From: an uncultured Oscillochloris sp. | GTDB lineage: Bacteria > Chloroflexota > Chloroflexia > Chloroflexales > Chloroflexaceae | Direction: 5' to 3' | Length of the DNA stretch: 5,046 nt | Assembly: GCA_903877945.1 (NCBI GenBank) | Contig: CAIRFY010000162.1 | Coordinates: forward strand, 1-5,046 | Part shown: piece by piece, positions 1 to 4,896 of the stretch | How the letters are laid out: every line of letters starts with the position of its first letter | Numbering within the stretch: the stretch's first letter is position 1 | Notes under the pieces: generated by a model | What the model was told of the DNA's origin: nothing | What the model saw: the letters and a program-made list of their open reading frames with translations, nothing else | Databases searched by the model: none | Program-made: the position numbers and the translations under genes

Positions 1-16
1 CGCACTACGAACAGTA

Positions 17-148
17 AGGCATGTTTCAATCTAGCGTGACAATTCAGCGACGAAACGATTAGGCGGTGAGGCGCTCCGTGTCGCCTCATCGCCTCATCGC
101 CTCATCGCTGAACTGTCACGCTGAATGTACCCATTTTGAAACATGCCT
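17..148. repeat. Long imperfect inverted repeat with nested hairpin
   Basis: The outer arms are 17-50 and 105-148. AGGCATGTTTCAA (17-29) matches TTGAAACATGCCT (136-148) exactly. AGCGTGACAATTCAGCGA (33-50) matches 105-122 with one mismatch, and the right arm carries about 10 extra bases between these blocks. Inside, 61-73 pairs with 82-94 as a 13-bp stem with one G-T pair and an 8-base loop. The right inner arm belongs to a tandem octamer, CGCCTCAT, repeated three times (82-105). The element contains no credible gene and ends about 20 bp before the biotin-carrier start. It resembles a small non-autonomous palindromic element (MITE- or REP-like), but I do not recognise the family and see no clear target-site duplication. 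Confidence 0.75.
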
Positions 149-168
149 AATACCGAAAGTCATACCTA

Positions 169-663
169 ATGCGCAAGATCCAGGTGACAATCGACGGAGC
201 CGAGTTCACCGTCGAGGTAGGCGACCTCTCCGCCAAAGATGGCTTTGTAACGGCGACGGTGAATGGTGTACCGACACGTGTGGCCGTCTCGTCGCTGGCC
301 GCCCCCGAGGCCATCCAGTGGGCGGTGGTGAACACGCGCCCCTACGAACTACTGATCGACCACGACCTGCGCTGGGCACAGTCGGCGTACGGCAGACATA
401 CGCTGAATGTGCGCGACTTGGACGCTGGCGTGGCCCGTCCGGCCAGCACCGACGCCCGGATCAAGGCCCCTATCCCCGGCATCGTCGTGCGCCTGCTAGT
501 CGAGGTCGGCCAGGAGGTTATGGCCGACCAGCCCGTGCTGGTGCTGGAGGCCATGAAAATGGAGAACGAGATCCGCGCCGCCCGCTCAGGCCGAGTCGCC
601 AGCCTGCACGCCCAGCCCGGCCAGAGTGTGAAACTGCACGAGTTACTGGCGGAGATCGTGTAG
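169..663 (+). CDS. Biotin carboxyl carrier protein (biotin/lipoyl-attachment domain protein)
   Basis: This 164-aa cytosolic protein carries the swinging biotin of an acyl-CoA or pyruvate-type carboxylase. Biotin carboxylase charges the biotin with CO2, and a separate carboxyltransferase subunit takes it off. The C-terminal half (about 95-164) is a biotinyl domain: IKAPIPGIV, then VLEAMKMENE with the biotin-accepting lysine at K130, then a closing GQSVKLHELLAEI. The N-terminal 80 residues are beta-rich (IDGAEFTVEVGDL, VNTRPYELLIDHD) and resemble the leader of stand-alone carriers used by acetyl-, propionyl- or methylcrotonyl-CoA carboxylases. The Ala/Pro-rich linker of classical AccB is short here. 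The ATG at 169 is the only good start, because an in-frame TAA lies at 148-150. No strong Shine-Dalgarno is visible. No carboxylase or transferase subunit lies in the window, so the partner enzyme and the exact gene name are undetermined. Confidence 0.9.
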   Translation: MRKIQVTIDGAEFTVEVGDLSAKDGFVTATVNGVPTRVAVSSLAAPEAIQWAVVNTRPYELLIDHDLRWAQSAYGRHTLNVRDLDAGVARPASTDARIKAPIPGIVVRLLVEVGQEVMADQPVLVLEAMKMENEIRAARSGRVASLHAQPGQSVKLHELLAEIV

Positions 664-673
664 CAGTCTACGC

Positions 674-717
674 CCTCACCCCAACCCTCTCCCAAGGGAA
701 GAAAGGCTGGGATGAGG
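674..717. repeat. Decayed palindromic repeat (CCTCACCCC...GGGATGAGG)
   Basis: Left arm 674-693 (CCTCACCCCAACCCTCTCCC) pairs imperfectly with 696-717 (GGGAAGAAAGG, then CTGGGATGAGG). It begins 10 bp after the biotin-carrier stop codon. The composition matches the element at 2239-2341, so both are probably copies of one widespread intergenic family. It could form a hairpin behind the gene, but no U-tract follows, so I do not call it a terminator. Confidence 0.6.
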
Positions 718-727
718 ACGGTATTGC

Positions 728-758
728 CATTTTGCATTTTGCATTTCGCATTTCGCAT
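728..758. repeat. Heptamer tandem array 1 (CATTTTG/CATTTCG)
   Basis: There are four full 7-bp units, CATTTTG twice then CATTTCG twice, plus a partial CAT. The array is preceded by CGGTATTGC, and the same preamble precedes the second array at 862. It is AT-rich against a GC-rich background and noncoding. Confidence 0.9.
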
Positions 759-768
759 ACGTAACGCG

Positions 769-826
769 GTCACCCTGAGCGAAACGAAGGGTCCCGGCCG
801 GGATTCTTCGCTTCGCTCAGAATGAC
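769..826. repeat. CACCCTGAGCGAA-type palindromic repeat
   Basis: Arms 769-792 and 803-826 are inverted copies with five mismatches. They enclose a perfect palindrome, CCCGGCCGGG (793-802), so the whole 58 bp folds into one long hairpin. I recognise this type (GTCACCCTGAGCGAA... / ...TTCGCTCAGAATGAC) as a common intergenic repeat in many bacterial genomes. No protein is encoded in it. Confidence 0.85.
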
Positions 827-861
827 AGGATTCCTTACAGTGTTACTTCTGCGGTATTGCG

Positions 862-893
862 CATTTTGCATTTTGCATTTTGCATTTTGCATT
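862..893. repeat. Heptamer tandem array 2 (CATTTTG)
   Basis: Four perfect CATTTTG units are followed by a partial CATT. The preamble CGGTATTGCG (853-862 region) and the downstream AACGCG echo the flanks of array 1. The array ends 17 bp before the moeA start codon, so most of it would lie in the promoter or 5' leader region of moeA. Confidence 0.9.
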
Positions 894-910
894 GAACGCG
901 GAGTCCGCCT

Positions 911-2134
911 ATGACCGAGATGCACCGCGAATCCCCCTACCCGATGGTGTCACTCGCCACGGCTCGCGCCATGGTGATAGCCCAGGTCGCCTCGCTTAAC
1001 AGCGAGGAGATCGACGCCCTCAGCGCCGAGGGCCGAGTCCTGGCCGCCACCATCAGCGCCCCCGAGGATGTGCCCGATCTGCCCAAGTCGGCGATGGACG
1101 GCTACGCCCTGCGCTCCGCCGACGGGCTGATCCTCCGGCGCGTGGTGGCCGAACTGACCGCCGGTGCCCAGTCTGGCCTGCTAATTGGCCCCGGCGAGGC
1201 TGCCCGAATCATGACCGGCGCGCCCATGCCCGCTGGGGCCGACGCGATGATCCCGGTGGAACTGACCGAGGAGCGCGATGGGTTGCTCTCCATCCAGCGC
1301 AAACTGAAGCCCGGCGACTATGTCCACACCGTTGGACAGGACATCGCCGCAGGCCAGCAGGTGCTGGCCCGTGGCACCCTGATCGGCGCGGCTGACGTGG
1401 GCCTGCTCGCCACCGTCGGCGTCACCCGCGTGCCCGTCTTCCGCCGCCCGCGTGTGGCCGTCCTGGCCACCGGCGATGAGGTCGTGGAGCCATCCGCCCC
1501 GCGCCCCGCCGGTGCCGTGCGCGACAGCAACCGCTACGCCCTGATGGCCGCTGCCCGCGAGGCTGGCTGCGAGGCGATCTCCCTTGGCATCGCCCCGGAC
1601 GACTACGCCGGTCAGCGTGCGGCCATCCTGCGCGGCCTGGAGCACGCCGACGTCCTGCTCACCAGCGGCGGCGTCAGTATGGGCACACGCGACCTGATCA
1701 AGCCCATCCTGGCCGAGATCGGCACGGTACACTTCGGGCGGATCAACTTCAAGCCCGGCAAGCCCACCACCTTCGCCACCGTTGGGGGCACGCTGATCTT
1801 CGGCCTGCCCGGCTACCCCGTCTCCTCCCTGGTTTCCTTCGAGGTCGTCGTGCGGCCCGCCCTGCGCGCCCTCCAGGGCGACGCCCGCCCCGAGCGCCCG
1901 CTGGCTCTGGCCAAGCTCTCCACGCCCGTCCGCCCCTCGCACGACCGCCCCGAGTACCAGCGGGTCGTCCTCAGTTGGCGCGATGGCACCCTCTGGGCGG
2001 CCAGCACCGGCGGCCAGGGCAGCTCGCGCCTGCTCTCAATGCGCGGAGCCAACGGTCTGCTGCTCGTCCCCGCAGGCGATGAGATCCTGCCGGTGGGCAC
2101 GCAGCTTGAGGTGCTGATCACTGGGGCGCTGTGA
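911..2134 (+). CDS. moeA: Molybdopterin molybdotransferase MoeA
   Basis: This 407-aa cytosolic enzyme of molybdenum cofactor synthesis inserts molybdate into adenylylated molybdopterin to give Moco. Its length is close to that of Escherichia coli MoeA (about 411 aa). Family motifs occur in order: PKSAMDGYALR (58-68), RIMTGAPMPAGADAMIPVE (99-117), GQDIAAGQ (142-149), AVLATGDEV (183-191), RDSNRYAL (204-211), TSGGVSMGTRDL (251-262, the MoCF-type nucleotide/pterin-binding loop), FKPGKP (280-285) and GLPGYPVSSLVSF (298-310). The beta-barrel domain IV spans about 330-407. All key motifs look intact. The ATG at 911 is preceded by GGAG (900-903) with a 7-base gap, which favours it over the Met four codons in. 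No other Moco gene and no molybdoenzyme is in the window, so it appears to stand alone. It converges with the response regulator. Confidence 0.97.
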   Translation: MTEMHRESPYPMVSLATARAMVIAQVASLNSEEIDALSAEGRVLAATISAPEDVPDLPKSAMDGYALRSADGLILRRVVAELTAGAQSGLLIGPGEAARIMTGAPMPAGADAMIPVELTEERDGLLSIQRKLKPGDYVHTVGQDIAAGQQVLARGTLIGAADVGLLATVGVTRVPVFRRPRVAVLATGDEVVEPSAPRPAGAVRDSNRYALMAAAREAGCEAISLGIAPDDYAGQRAAILRGLEHADVLLTSGGVSMGTRDLIKPILAEIGTVHFGRINFKPGKPTTFATVGGTLIFGLPGYPVSSLVSFEVVVRPALRALQGDARPERPLALAKLSTPVRPSHDRPEYQRVVLSWRDGTLWAASTGGQGSSRLLSMRGANGLLLVPAGDEILPVGTQLEVLITGAL

Positions 2135-2238
2135 TCAGGAGGTCGTGGCTTCGCATGGTATCATTGAGCCGGCTGGTTACGGTGCCGATTCCTGATAAGA
2201 CGAGGTTTCAGGATCGACCATTGTACGTTACATTTCCG

Positions 2239-2341
2239 CACCCTCACCCCCTAGCCCCCTCTCCCTGAACGAGAGAGGGGGGATTCCTCGCCAGGAAGCG
2301 ATATACTCCCCTCTCCCCTTGAGGGAGAGGGGCTGGGGGCT
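2239..2341. repeat. GC-rich palindromic repeat in the moeA/regulator convergent spacer
   Basis: CACCCCCTAGCCCCCTCTCCCT (2245-2266) and AGGGAGAGGGGCTGGGGGCT (2322-2341) are near-perfect inverted copies. Each half can also fold on itself: CCCCTCTC with GAGAGGGG on the left, and CCTCTCCCC-TTG-AGGGAGAGG on the right. It is a common type of bacterial intergenic repeat and a sibling of 674-717. It lies between convergent genes and might help end transcription, but has no U-run. The stretch before it (2135-2238) shows no gene, only a weak 6-bp stem, TCCTGA/TCAGGA, at 2190-2213. Confidence 0.8.
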
Positions 2342-2405
2342 GTCCGGCGGCAAACTGTCAAGCTCATTTGAACCATGTCTAGTAGGGTAATGCCGGGTAT
2401 AGGGG

Positions 2406-2531
2406 CAGCGCGCCTTGCTACGCCTCTCGCAAGAACTGCTGGTCAGCGAGGATCTGGAACCGGCGCTCATGAGCGCGTTCGCCGCCGGGCATGCGCAGTC
2501 CGATGATATTACGATGGTAGAGATGAAGCGG
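2406..2531 (+). pseudogene. Remnant: C-terminal end of a SpoIIE-type PP2C phosphatase
   Basis: A + strand frame reads QRALLRLSQELLVSEDLEPA, then LMSAFAAGHAQ, then SDDITMVEMKR. The DDIT-(L/M)-V-x-x-K/R ending, preceded by a helix and a Q/S residue, is the usual C-terminus of RsbU/SpoIIE-family PP2C phosphatases, and the second Asp is a metal ligand in that family. An in-frame TAG at 2400-2402 closes the frame upstream, and no other frame continues the domain into 2342-2400. The rest of the gene, several hundred residues, is therefore missing. No stop follows the KR, and the frame runs on antisense through the response regulator. The last 23 bp overlap the regulator's 3' end. I infer a deletion or rearrangement relic. 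The stretch is short, so a chance resemblance is possible. Confidence 0.5.
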
Positions 2532-3225
2532 TTGCCGATGTCGGTACATCGAAGCGATAGCCGATACCGCGCACTGTCTGAATGTAGCGAGGGTGGGCGG
2601 GATCTGGCTCGATTTTCTCGCGGAGCCAGCGGATGTGAACATCGACCGTGCGGTTGTCGCCAATGAAGTCGATGCCCCAAACCCGATCAAGGAGCAGGTC
2701 GCGGGAGAGGGCGATACCACGATTGCGGACGAGGCAGGTGAGCAGGTCGAACTCCTTTTGGGCGAGCGTGATCTCGCCACCCTCACACCATGCGCGGCGG
2801 CTGCTGGTATCGATACGCAGGACACCGGCCTCAAGCACCTCGCGGACACCGGCGCGTGGCTGGCGCTCGCTGCGGCGCATGATTGCGCGCACACGGGCCA
2901 GGAACTCGCCGAGGCTGAAGGGCTTGCTAATATAGTCATCGGCACCGAGTTCAAGTCCGGCGATGCGGTCAACCTCATCCTGGCGGGCGGTGAGCATCAT
3001 GATCGGGACATTGCTCTCTTGGCGGATGATCCGGCAGACGGAAAACCCGTCGAGGCGGGGGAGCATGATGTCGAGGACGATCAAGTCGGGCAGCGCACGG
3101 CGAGCCTGGTCGAGGCCCTGCACGCCATCGGCGGCGATGATGACGCTGTAGCCCTCGCGCTCCAGGTTGTAGCGCAGCGTCTCGGCCAGGGTGGTCTCGT
3201 CTTCAACCAGCAGGATCGTAGACAT
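2509..3225 (-). CDS. OmpR/PhoB-family response regulator
   Basis: This 238-aa two-component DNA-binding regulator has a receiver domain (about 2-115) with acidic pocket E8/D9, phospho-acceptor D52 in LIVLDIMLPRLDG, switch residues T79 and Y98, and K101 in the KPF motif. A winged-helix effector domain (about 132-226) follows, with LAQKEFDLLTCL, the recognition region NRTVDVHIRWLREKI and the closing TVRGIGYRF. All phosphorylation residues are present. The start at 3225 has a weak AGG about 8 bases upstream. The C-terminal tail DVPTSATASSLPS extends past the usual YRF end and is encoded over the antisense of the phosphatase remnant, so its stop may be second-hand. No histidine kinase is adjacent in the window. 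It resembles PhoB/PhoP-type regulators, but the signal cannot be assigned. Confidence 0.95.
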   Translation of the reverse strand: MSTILLVEDETTLAETLRYNLEREGYSVIIAADGVQGLDQARRALPDLIVLDIMLPRLDGFSVCRIIRQESNVPIMMLTARQDEVDRIAGLELGADDYISKPFSLGEFLARVRAIMRRSERQPRAGVREVLEAGVLRIDTSSRRAWCEGGEITLAQKEFDLLTCLVRNRGIALSRDLLLDRVWGIDFIGDNRTVDVHIRWLREKIEPDPAHPRYIQTVRGIGYRFDVPTSATASSLPS

Positions 3226-3278
3226 GGGGGTGCCTGCCGTGCGCGGGCTTCTCGGGTGCGCGCACTCCTTCTCTCACC

Positions 3279-3305
3279 AAAAGAAACGCCGACACACCGG
3301 CGCTT
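3279..3305 (-). terminator. Intrinsic terminator downstream of tRNA-Pro
   Basis: On the minus strand the RNA would read AAGCGCCG-GUGUGU-CGGCGUUU followed by CUUUU. This gives a stem of about 8 bp (five GC pairs, one G-U, two A-U), a 6-base loop and a U-rich tail. It lies about 50 bases past the tRNA 3' end and before the response regulator. It fits rho-independent termination of the tRNA transcript and suggests the regulator has its own promoter in about 3226-3278. Confidence 0.7.
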
Positions 3306-3356
3306 GCGCGCAGATGGCCGGCATCAGTTGCCTGCTCTCACGACATTGCATGACTG

Positions 3357-3433
3357 TGGTCGGGGCGGAGGGATTTGAACCCACGACCCCCGCGTCCCAA
3401 ACGCGGTGCTCTACCAGGCTGAGCCACGCCCCG
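3357..3433 (-). tRNA. tRNA-Pro (anticodon UGG)
   Basis: This 77-nt gene has an encoded CCA end. The acceptor stem CGGGGCG/CGCCCCG is fully paired, with discriminator A followed by CCA. The D-stem is GCTC/GAGC, and the anticodon stem CCGCG/CGCGG encloses loop TTTGGGA, so bases 34-36 read TGG with G37. The T-loop is TTCAAAT. UGG decodes CCA and, by wobble, other proline codons. The T-stem GTGGG/CCCTC appears to carry one U-U mismatch (second pair), which is mildly unusual but should not abolish function. A strong promoter lies immediately upstream and a terminator downstream, so it is probably a single-gene transcript. Confidence 0.97.
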
Positions 3434-3437
3434 ATTA

Positions 3438-3473
3438 CCGACTAAGCCTAACAGGATAGACGGTTATTGTCAA
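3438..3473 (-). promoter_or_regulatory. Sigma70-type promoter of tRNA-Pro
   Basis: On the minus strand there is a perfect -35 TTGACA (3473-3468), a 17-bp spacer and a -10-like TAGGCT (3450-3445). The predicted start is near 3438, only about five bases before the mature tRNA 5' end. A consensus -35 with a GC-containing -10 is common for stable-RNA genes. Confidence 0.75.
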
Positions 3474-3572
3474 GCGTTCAATAAGACCCAAGTGCTCGCA
3501 CAGTACGGCGAGGATTCCTAAGCCTCGGATCTCTTACCCCCGACTCCTCAATGACGGTTTGCCACACCCTCA

Positions 3573-3610
3573 TTGGTGTAGGGGCGGCTCGCGAGCCGTC
3601 TCTACACCAA
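3573..3610. repeat. 38-bp perfect-symmetry palindrome beside the metalloregulator stop
   Basis: TTGGTGTAGGGGCGGCTC (3573-3590) pairs with GAGCCGTCTCTACACCAA (3593-3610), leaving only GC at the centre. All 19 positions pair if two G-T pairs are allowed. It starts 5 bp beyond the stop codon of the regulator gene. GGTGTAGGGGCGGCTCGCGAGCC-type palindromes are a repeat style I associate with several bacterial genomes. It could cap the 3' end of the regulator mRNA, but no U-tract follows on either strand. The rest of the spacer (3474-3572) shows no gene, only a short CGAGG/CCTCG stem near 3510-3530. Confidence 0.85.
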
Positions 3611-3615
3611 CGGGA

Positions 3616-4299
3616 TCAGACTGCGAGGCGGCGAACCTCAATCGTGCGGGCGAGGCGTCGGTCGAGGGCGTGGGTCAGAACGCCGACGCACAGCGAGATC
3701 GGCCCATCGAAGGGTGCGCTATCGACAATCCGCACGCAGGTTCCGGGGGTCAGTCCAAGGTCAGCAAGATAGCGGAGCCGCTCGGCGCTCTGGTCGCGGA
3801 CGCGCATAATCTGGGCATCCTCGCCAATCATAAGGTCAGCCAGGCGCAAGTCGTCGCTGGGCGGCAGGCGACCCTCAAGGGTGGGAATTGGGTCGCCATG
3901 CGGGTCAACGTGCGGATTGCCGAGGTGTGCGGCGATGCGGGCCTCCAGCTTCTCGCTAATATGATGCTCCAGCTTCTCGGCCTCCTCGTGAACCTCGTCC
4001 CAACTATACCCGAGGGCCTCCACCAGATAGAGTTCAAGCAGGCGGTGGTGGCGGATGACCTCAAGGGCAATCCGCTCGCCGCTGGCGGTGAGCTGGACTC
4101 CCTGGTAGGGCGTGTGCCGTACCAGGAGCATTTCGGCAAGCTTCTTGATCATACCAGTGACAGATCCGGGCTTAAACCCGCGCTGGTCGCCCAGCATTGA
4201 GGTGGTAACAACCCCGCACTGCTGCTGGAGGGTGTAGATCGCCTTCAGGTAGTCCTCAATCGCCGGTGTAATGCGGCTGCTCTGGTCATCTGCTGTCAT
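3616..4299 (-). CDS. DtxR/MntR-family metal-dependent transcriptional repressor
   Basis: This 227-aa repressor binds Mn2+ or Fe2+ and then operator DNA to control metal uptake. It has a winged helix (about 10-72: TPAIEDYLKAIY, KPGSVTGMIKKL, GVQLTASGE), a dimerisation/metal domain (about 75-143: RHHRLLELYL, WDEVHEEAEKLEHHISEKLE, GNPHVDPHGDPIP) and a FeoA/SH3-like C-terminal domain (about 150-227: RYLADLGLTPGTCVRIVD). By motif alignment D16, H85, E108, E111 and H112 match MntR ligands D8, H77, E99, E102 and H103. The position that is Cys in DtxR/IdeR is Glu here, so manganese sensing is favoured despite the long IdeR-like architecture. I chose the start at 4299 over an upstream in-frame ATG at 4386 because GGAGGT lies 7 bases before it and homology begins there. 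It is divergent from the 138-aa gene. It is a single gene with probable autoregulation (see 4353-4366). Confidence 0.93.
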   Translation of the reverse strand: MTADDQSSRITPAIEDYLKAIYTLQQQCGVVTTSMLGDQRGFKPGSVTGMIKKLAEMLLVRHTPYQGVQLTASGERIALEVIRHHRLLELYLVEALGYSWDEVHEEAEKLEHHISEKLEARIAAHLGNPHVDPHGDPIPTLEGRLPPSDDLRLADLMIGEDAQIMRVRDQSAERLRYLADLGLTPGTCVRIVDSAPFDGPISLCVGVLTHALDRRLARTIEVRRLAV

Positions 4300-4306
4300 C
4301 AACCGC

Positions 4307-4312
4307 ACCTCC
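4307..4312 (-). promoter_or_regulatory. Ribosome binding site of the metalloregulator
   Basis: GGAGGT on the minus strand lies 7 bases before the ATG at 4299-4297. It is a near-consensus Shine-Dalgarno and decides the start in favour of a 227-aa rather than a 256-aa product. Confidence 0.85.
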
Positions 4313-4350
4313 CCCCAGGCTCGTGTCGAAACCGTTGATCGCCCCCCTCT

Positions 4351-4386
4351 GCTGGCAACTGTACCATAACCTGCCGGGGTTTGCAC
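4351..4386 (-). promoter_or_regulatory. Predicted promoter of the metalloregulator gene
   Basis: On the minus strand there is an extended -10 TGG-TACAGT (-10 hexamer 4363-4358) preceded at 17 bp by a weak -35 GTGCAA (4386-4381). The predicted start is near 4351, giving a leader of about 50 nt. The TG one base upstream of the -10 may compensate for the poor -35. Confidence 0.5.
4353..4366. promoter_or_regulatory. Candidate operator in the metalloregulator promoter
   Basis: On the minus strand TGGTA-CAGT-TGCCA forms an inverted repeat with one mismatched pair, overlapping the -10 element. The word TTATGGTACAGTTG (4369-4356) recurs as TTATGGTACAATTG at 5023-5036, also over a -10. A repressor bound here would block RNA polymerase, which fits autoregulation by the DtxR/MntR protein. 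It does not match the classical DtxR box (TTAGGTTAGCCTAACCTAA). Assignment to this protein is inference. Confidence 0.35.
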
Positions 4387-4416
4387 ACTGACGCGCTGCG
4401 TGCTATCCTACGCCGT
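4381..4416 (+). promoter_or_regulatory. Possible promoter of the 138-aa gene
   Basis: TTGCAC (4381-4386), a 17-bp spacer and TATCCT (4404-4409) predict a start near 4416 and a leader of about 64 nt. The -35 hexamer is the same six base pairs read in reverse as the -35 of the divergent metalloregulator promoter. Both hexamers are imperfect. Confidence 0.3.
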
Positions 4417-4479
4417 GAGCGAGACCGCCTGTGCCGTGATCGCCCACGTTCGCCTTGGTTGAGATAGAGGTACTCGACG

Positions 4480-4896
4480 ATGACCATCACTGATCGCATG
4501 CTCACTGGTGCAATCGCCAACAACCCCGCCAACTATGATGGCGATGGCGAGTGGCGCTACTCGGTTCCCCATAAGTCACTCTACTTCTCCCGTGCCTCTG
4601 CGCCTGACCCAAAGGACAGCGAGCAGTGGTTTGCGCTGCCGTCGCTGAATCCAGACGGCTCGCGGCGCATGGAACTCGCCTTCCAGCAGTTCGCCAAGCG
4701 ACGCTGGCCCCCCAGCCGTATCGATGAGCTTGAGCGATTCGCTGTGCGCCGTGGCTGGAACCTAGCGATGGAGCTGAAGTATGGCGGCGGTGCCCTAGAG
4801 GATAAAGAGGCCGAGGAGTGGCAGTACGTGGTGAACCGCGAGCTTCAGCGCCTCGCCCAGCAGGTGCGCCAGAAGATCACCGAGCGGGAGGGGTGA
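4480..4896 (+). CDS. Hypothetical protein, 138 aa
   Basis: I do not recognise this family. The product is a soluble, charged protein with no signal peptide or membrane segment. The first 60 residues are Asn/Asp/Tyr-rich (ANNPANYDGDGEWRYS, HKSLYFSRAS), the middle holds WFALPSLNPDGSRRMELAFQ, and the last 70 residues look helical and charged (RIDELERFAVRRGW, EDKEAEEWQYVVNRELQRLA, QQVRQKITEREG). It has five tryptophans and no cysteine, which argues against Cys-based metal binding. Codon use is GC-rich like its neighbours, supporting a real gene. The ATG at 4480 has AGAGG about 9 bases upstream. It is divergent from the metalloregulator, but the content gives no functional link to metals. Its stop codon lies in the first unit of an octamer array, so the extreme C-terminus may have been set by repeat insertion or expansion. 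Confidence 0.75.
   Translation: MTITDRMLTGAIANNPANYDGDGEWRYSVPHKSLYFSRASAPDPKDSEQWFALPSLNPDGSRRMELAFQQFAKRRWPPSRIDELERFAVRRGWNLAMELKYGGGALEDKEAEEWQYVVNRELQRLAQQVRQKITEREG

Noticed and set aside
136..165. TTGAAA (136-141) with a -10 near 160-165 as the biotin-carrier promoter
   Set aside because: The -10 candidate is poor and would place the transcription start at or beyond the ATG. The TTGAAA is also part of the repeat arm.
66..764. 232-codon open frame on + overlapping the biotin-carrier gene
   Set aside because: It is a +1-frame shadow. It runs through the palindrome and the heptamer array, is Arg/Pro/Gly-rich from GC bias, and has no family motif.
1181..1942. 253-codon open frame on - inside moeA
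   Set aside because: It is the antisense of a clearly conserved gene, with Gly/Ala/Asp/Gln-rich low-complexity content and no independent start signals.
2155..2166. ATGGTATCATTG as a third copy of the TTATGGTACAATTG motif or an orphan promoter
   Set aside because: It differs in the core (TATCAT against TACAAT), lacks the TGCCA half-site and a -35, and has no intact gene downstream. It could be a leftover promoter of the lost phosphatase but is not supportable.
2593..3378. 261-codon open frame on + across the response regulator
   Set aside because: It is the antisense shadow of the regulator and also runs into the tRNA. No motif is recognisable.
3357..3473. tRNA-associated integration site (att)
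   Set aside because: No integrase, no duplicated tRNA 3' end and no foreign-looking genes are visible within the window.
3559..4200. 213-codon open frame on + across the metalloregulator
   Set aside because: It is an antisense shadow of a protein with intact DtxR-family motifs, and it begins inside the palindrome region.
4300..4386. 29-residue N-terminal extension of the metalloregulator
   Set aside because: The longer start has no ribosome site and lies upstream of the predicted promoter start. The GGAGGT and the homology both point to 4299.
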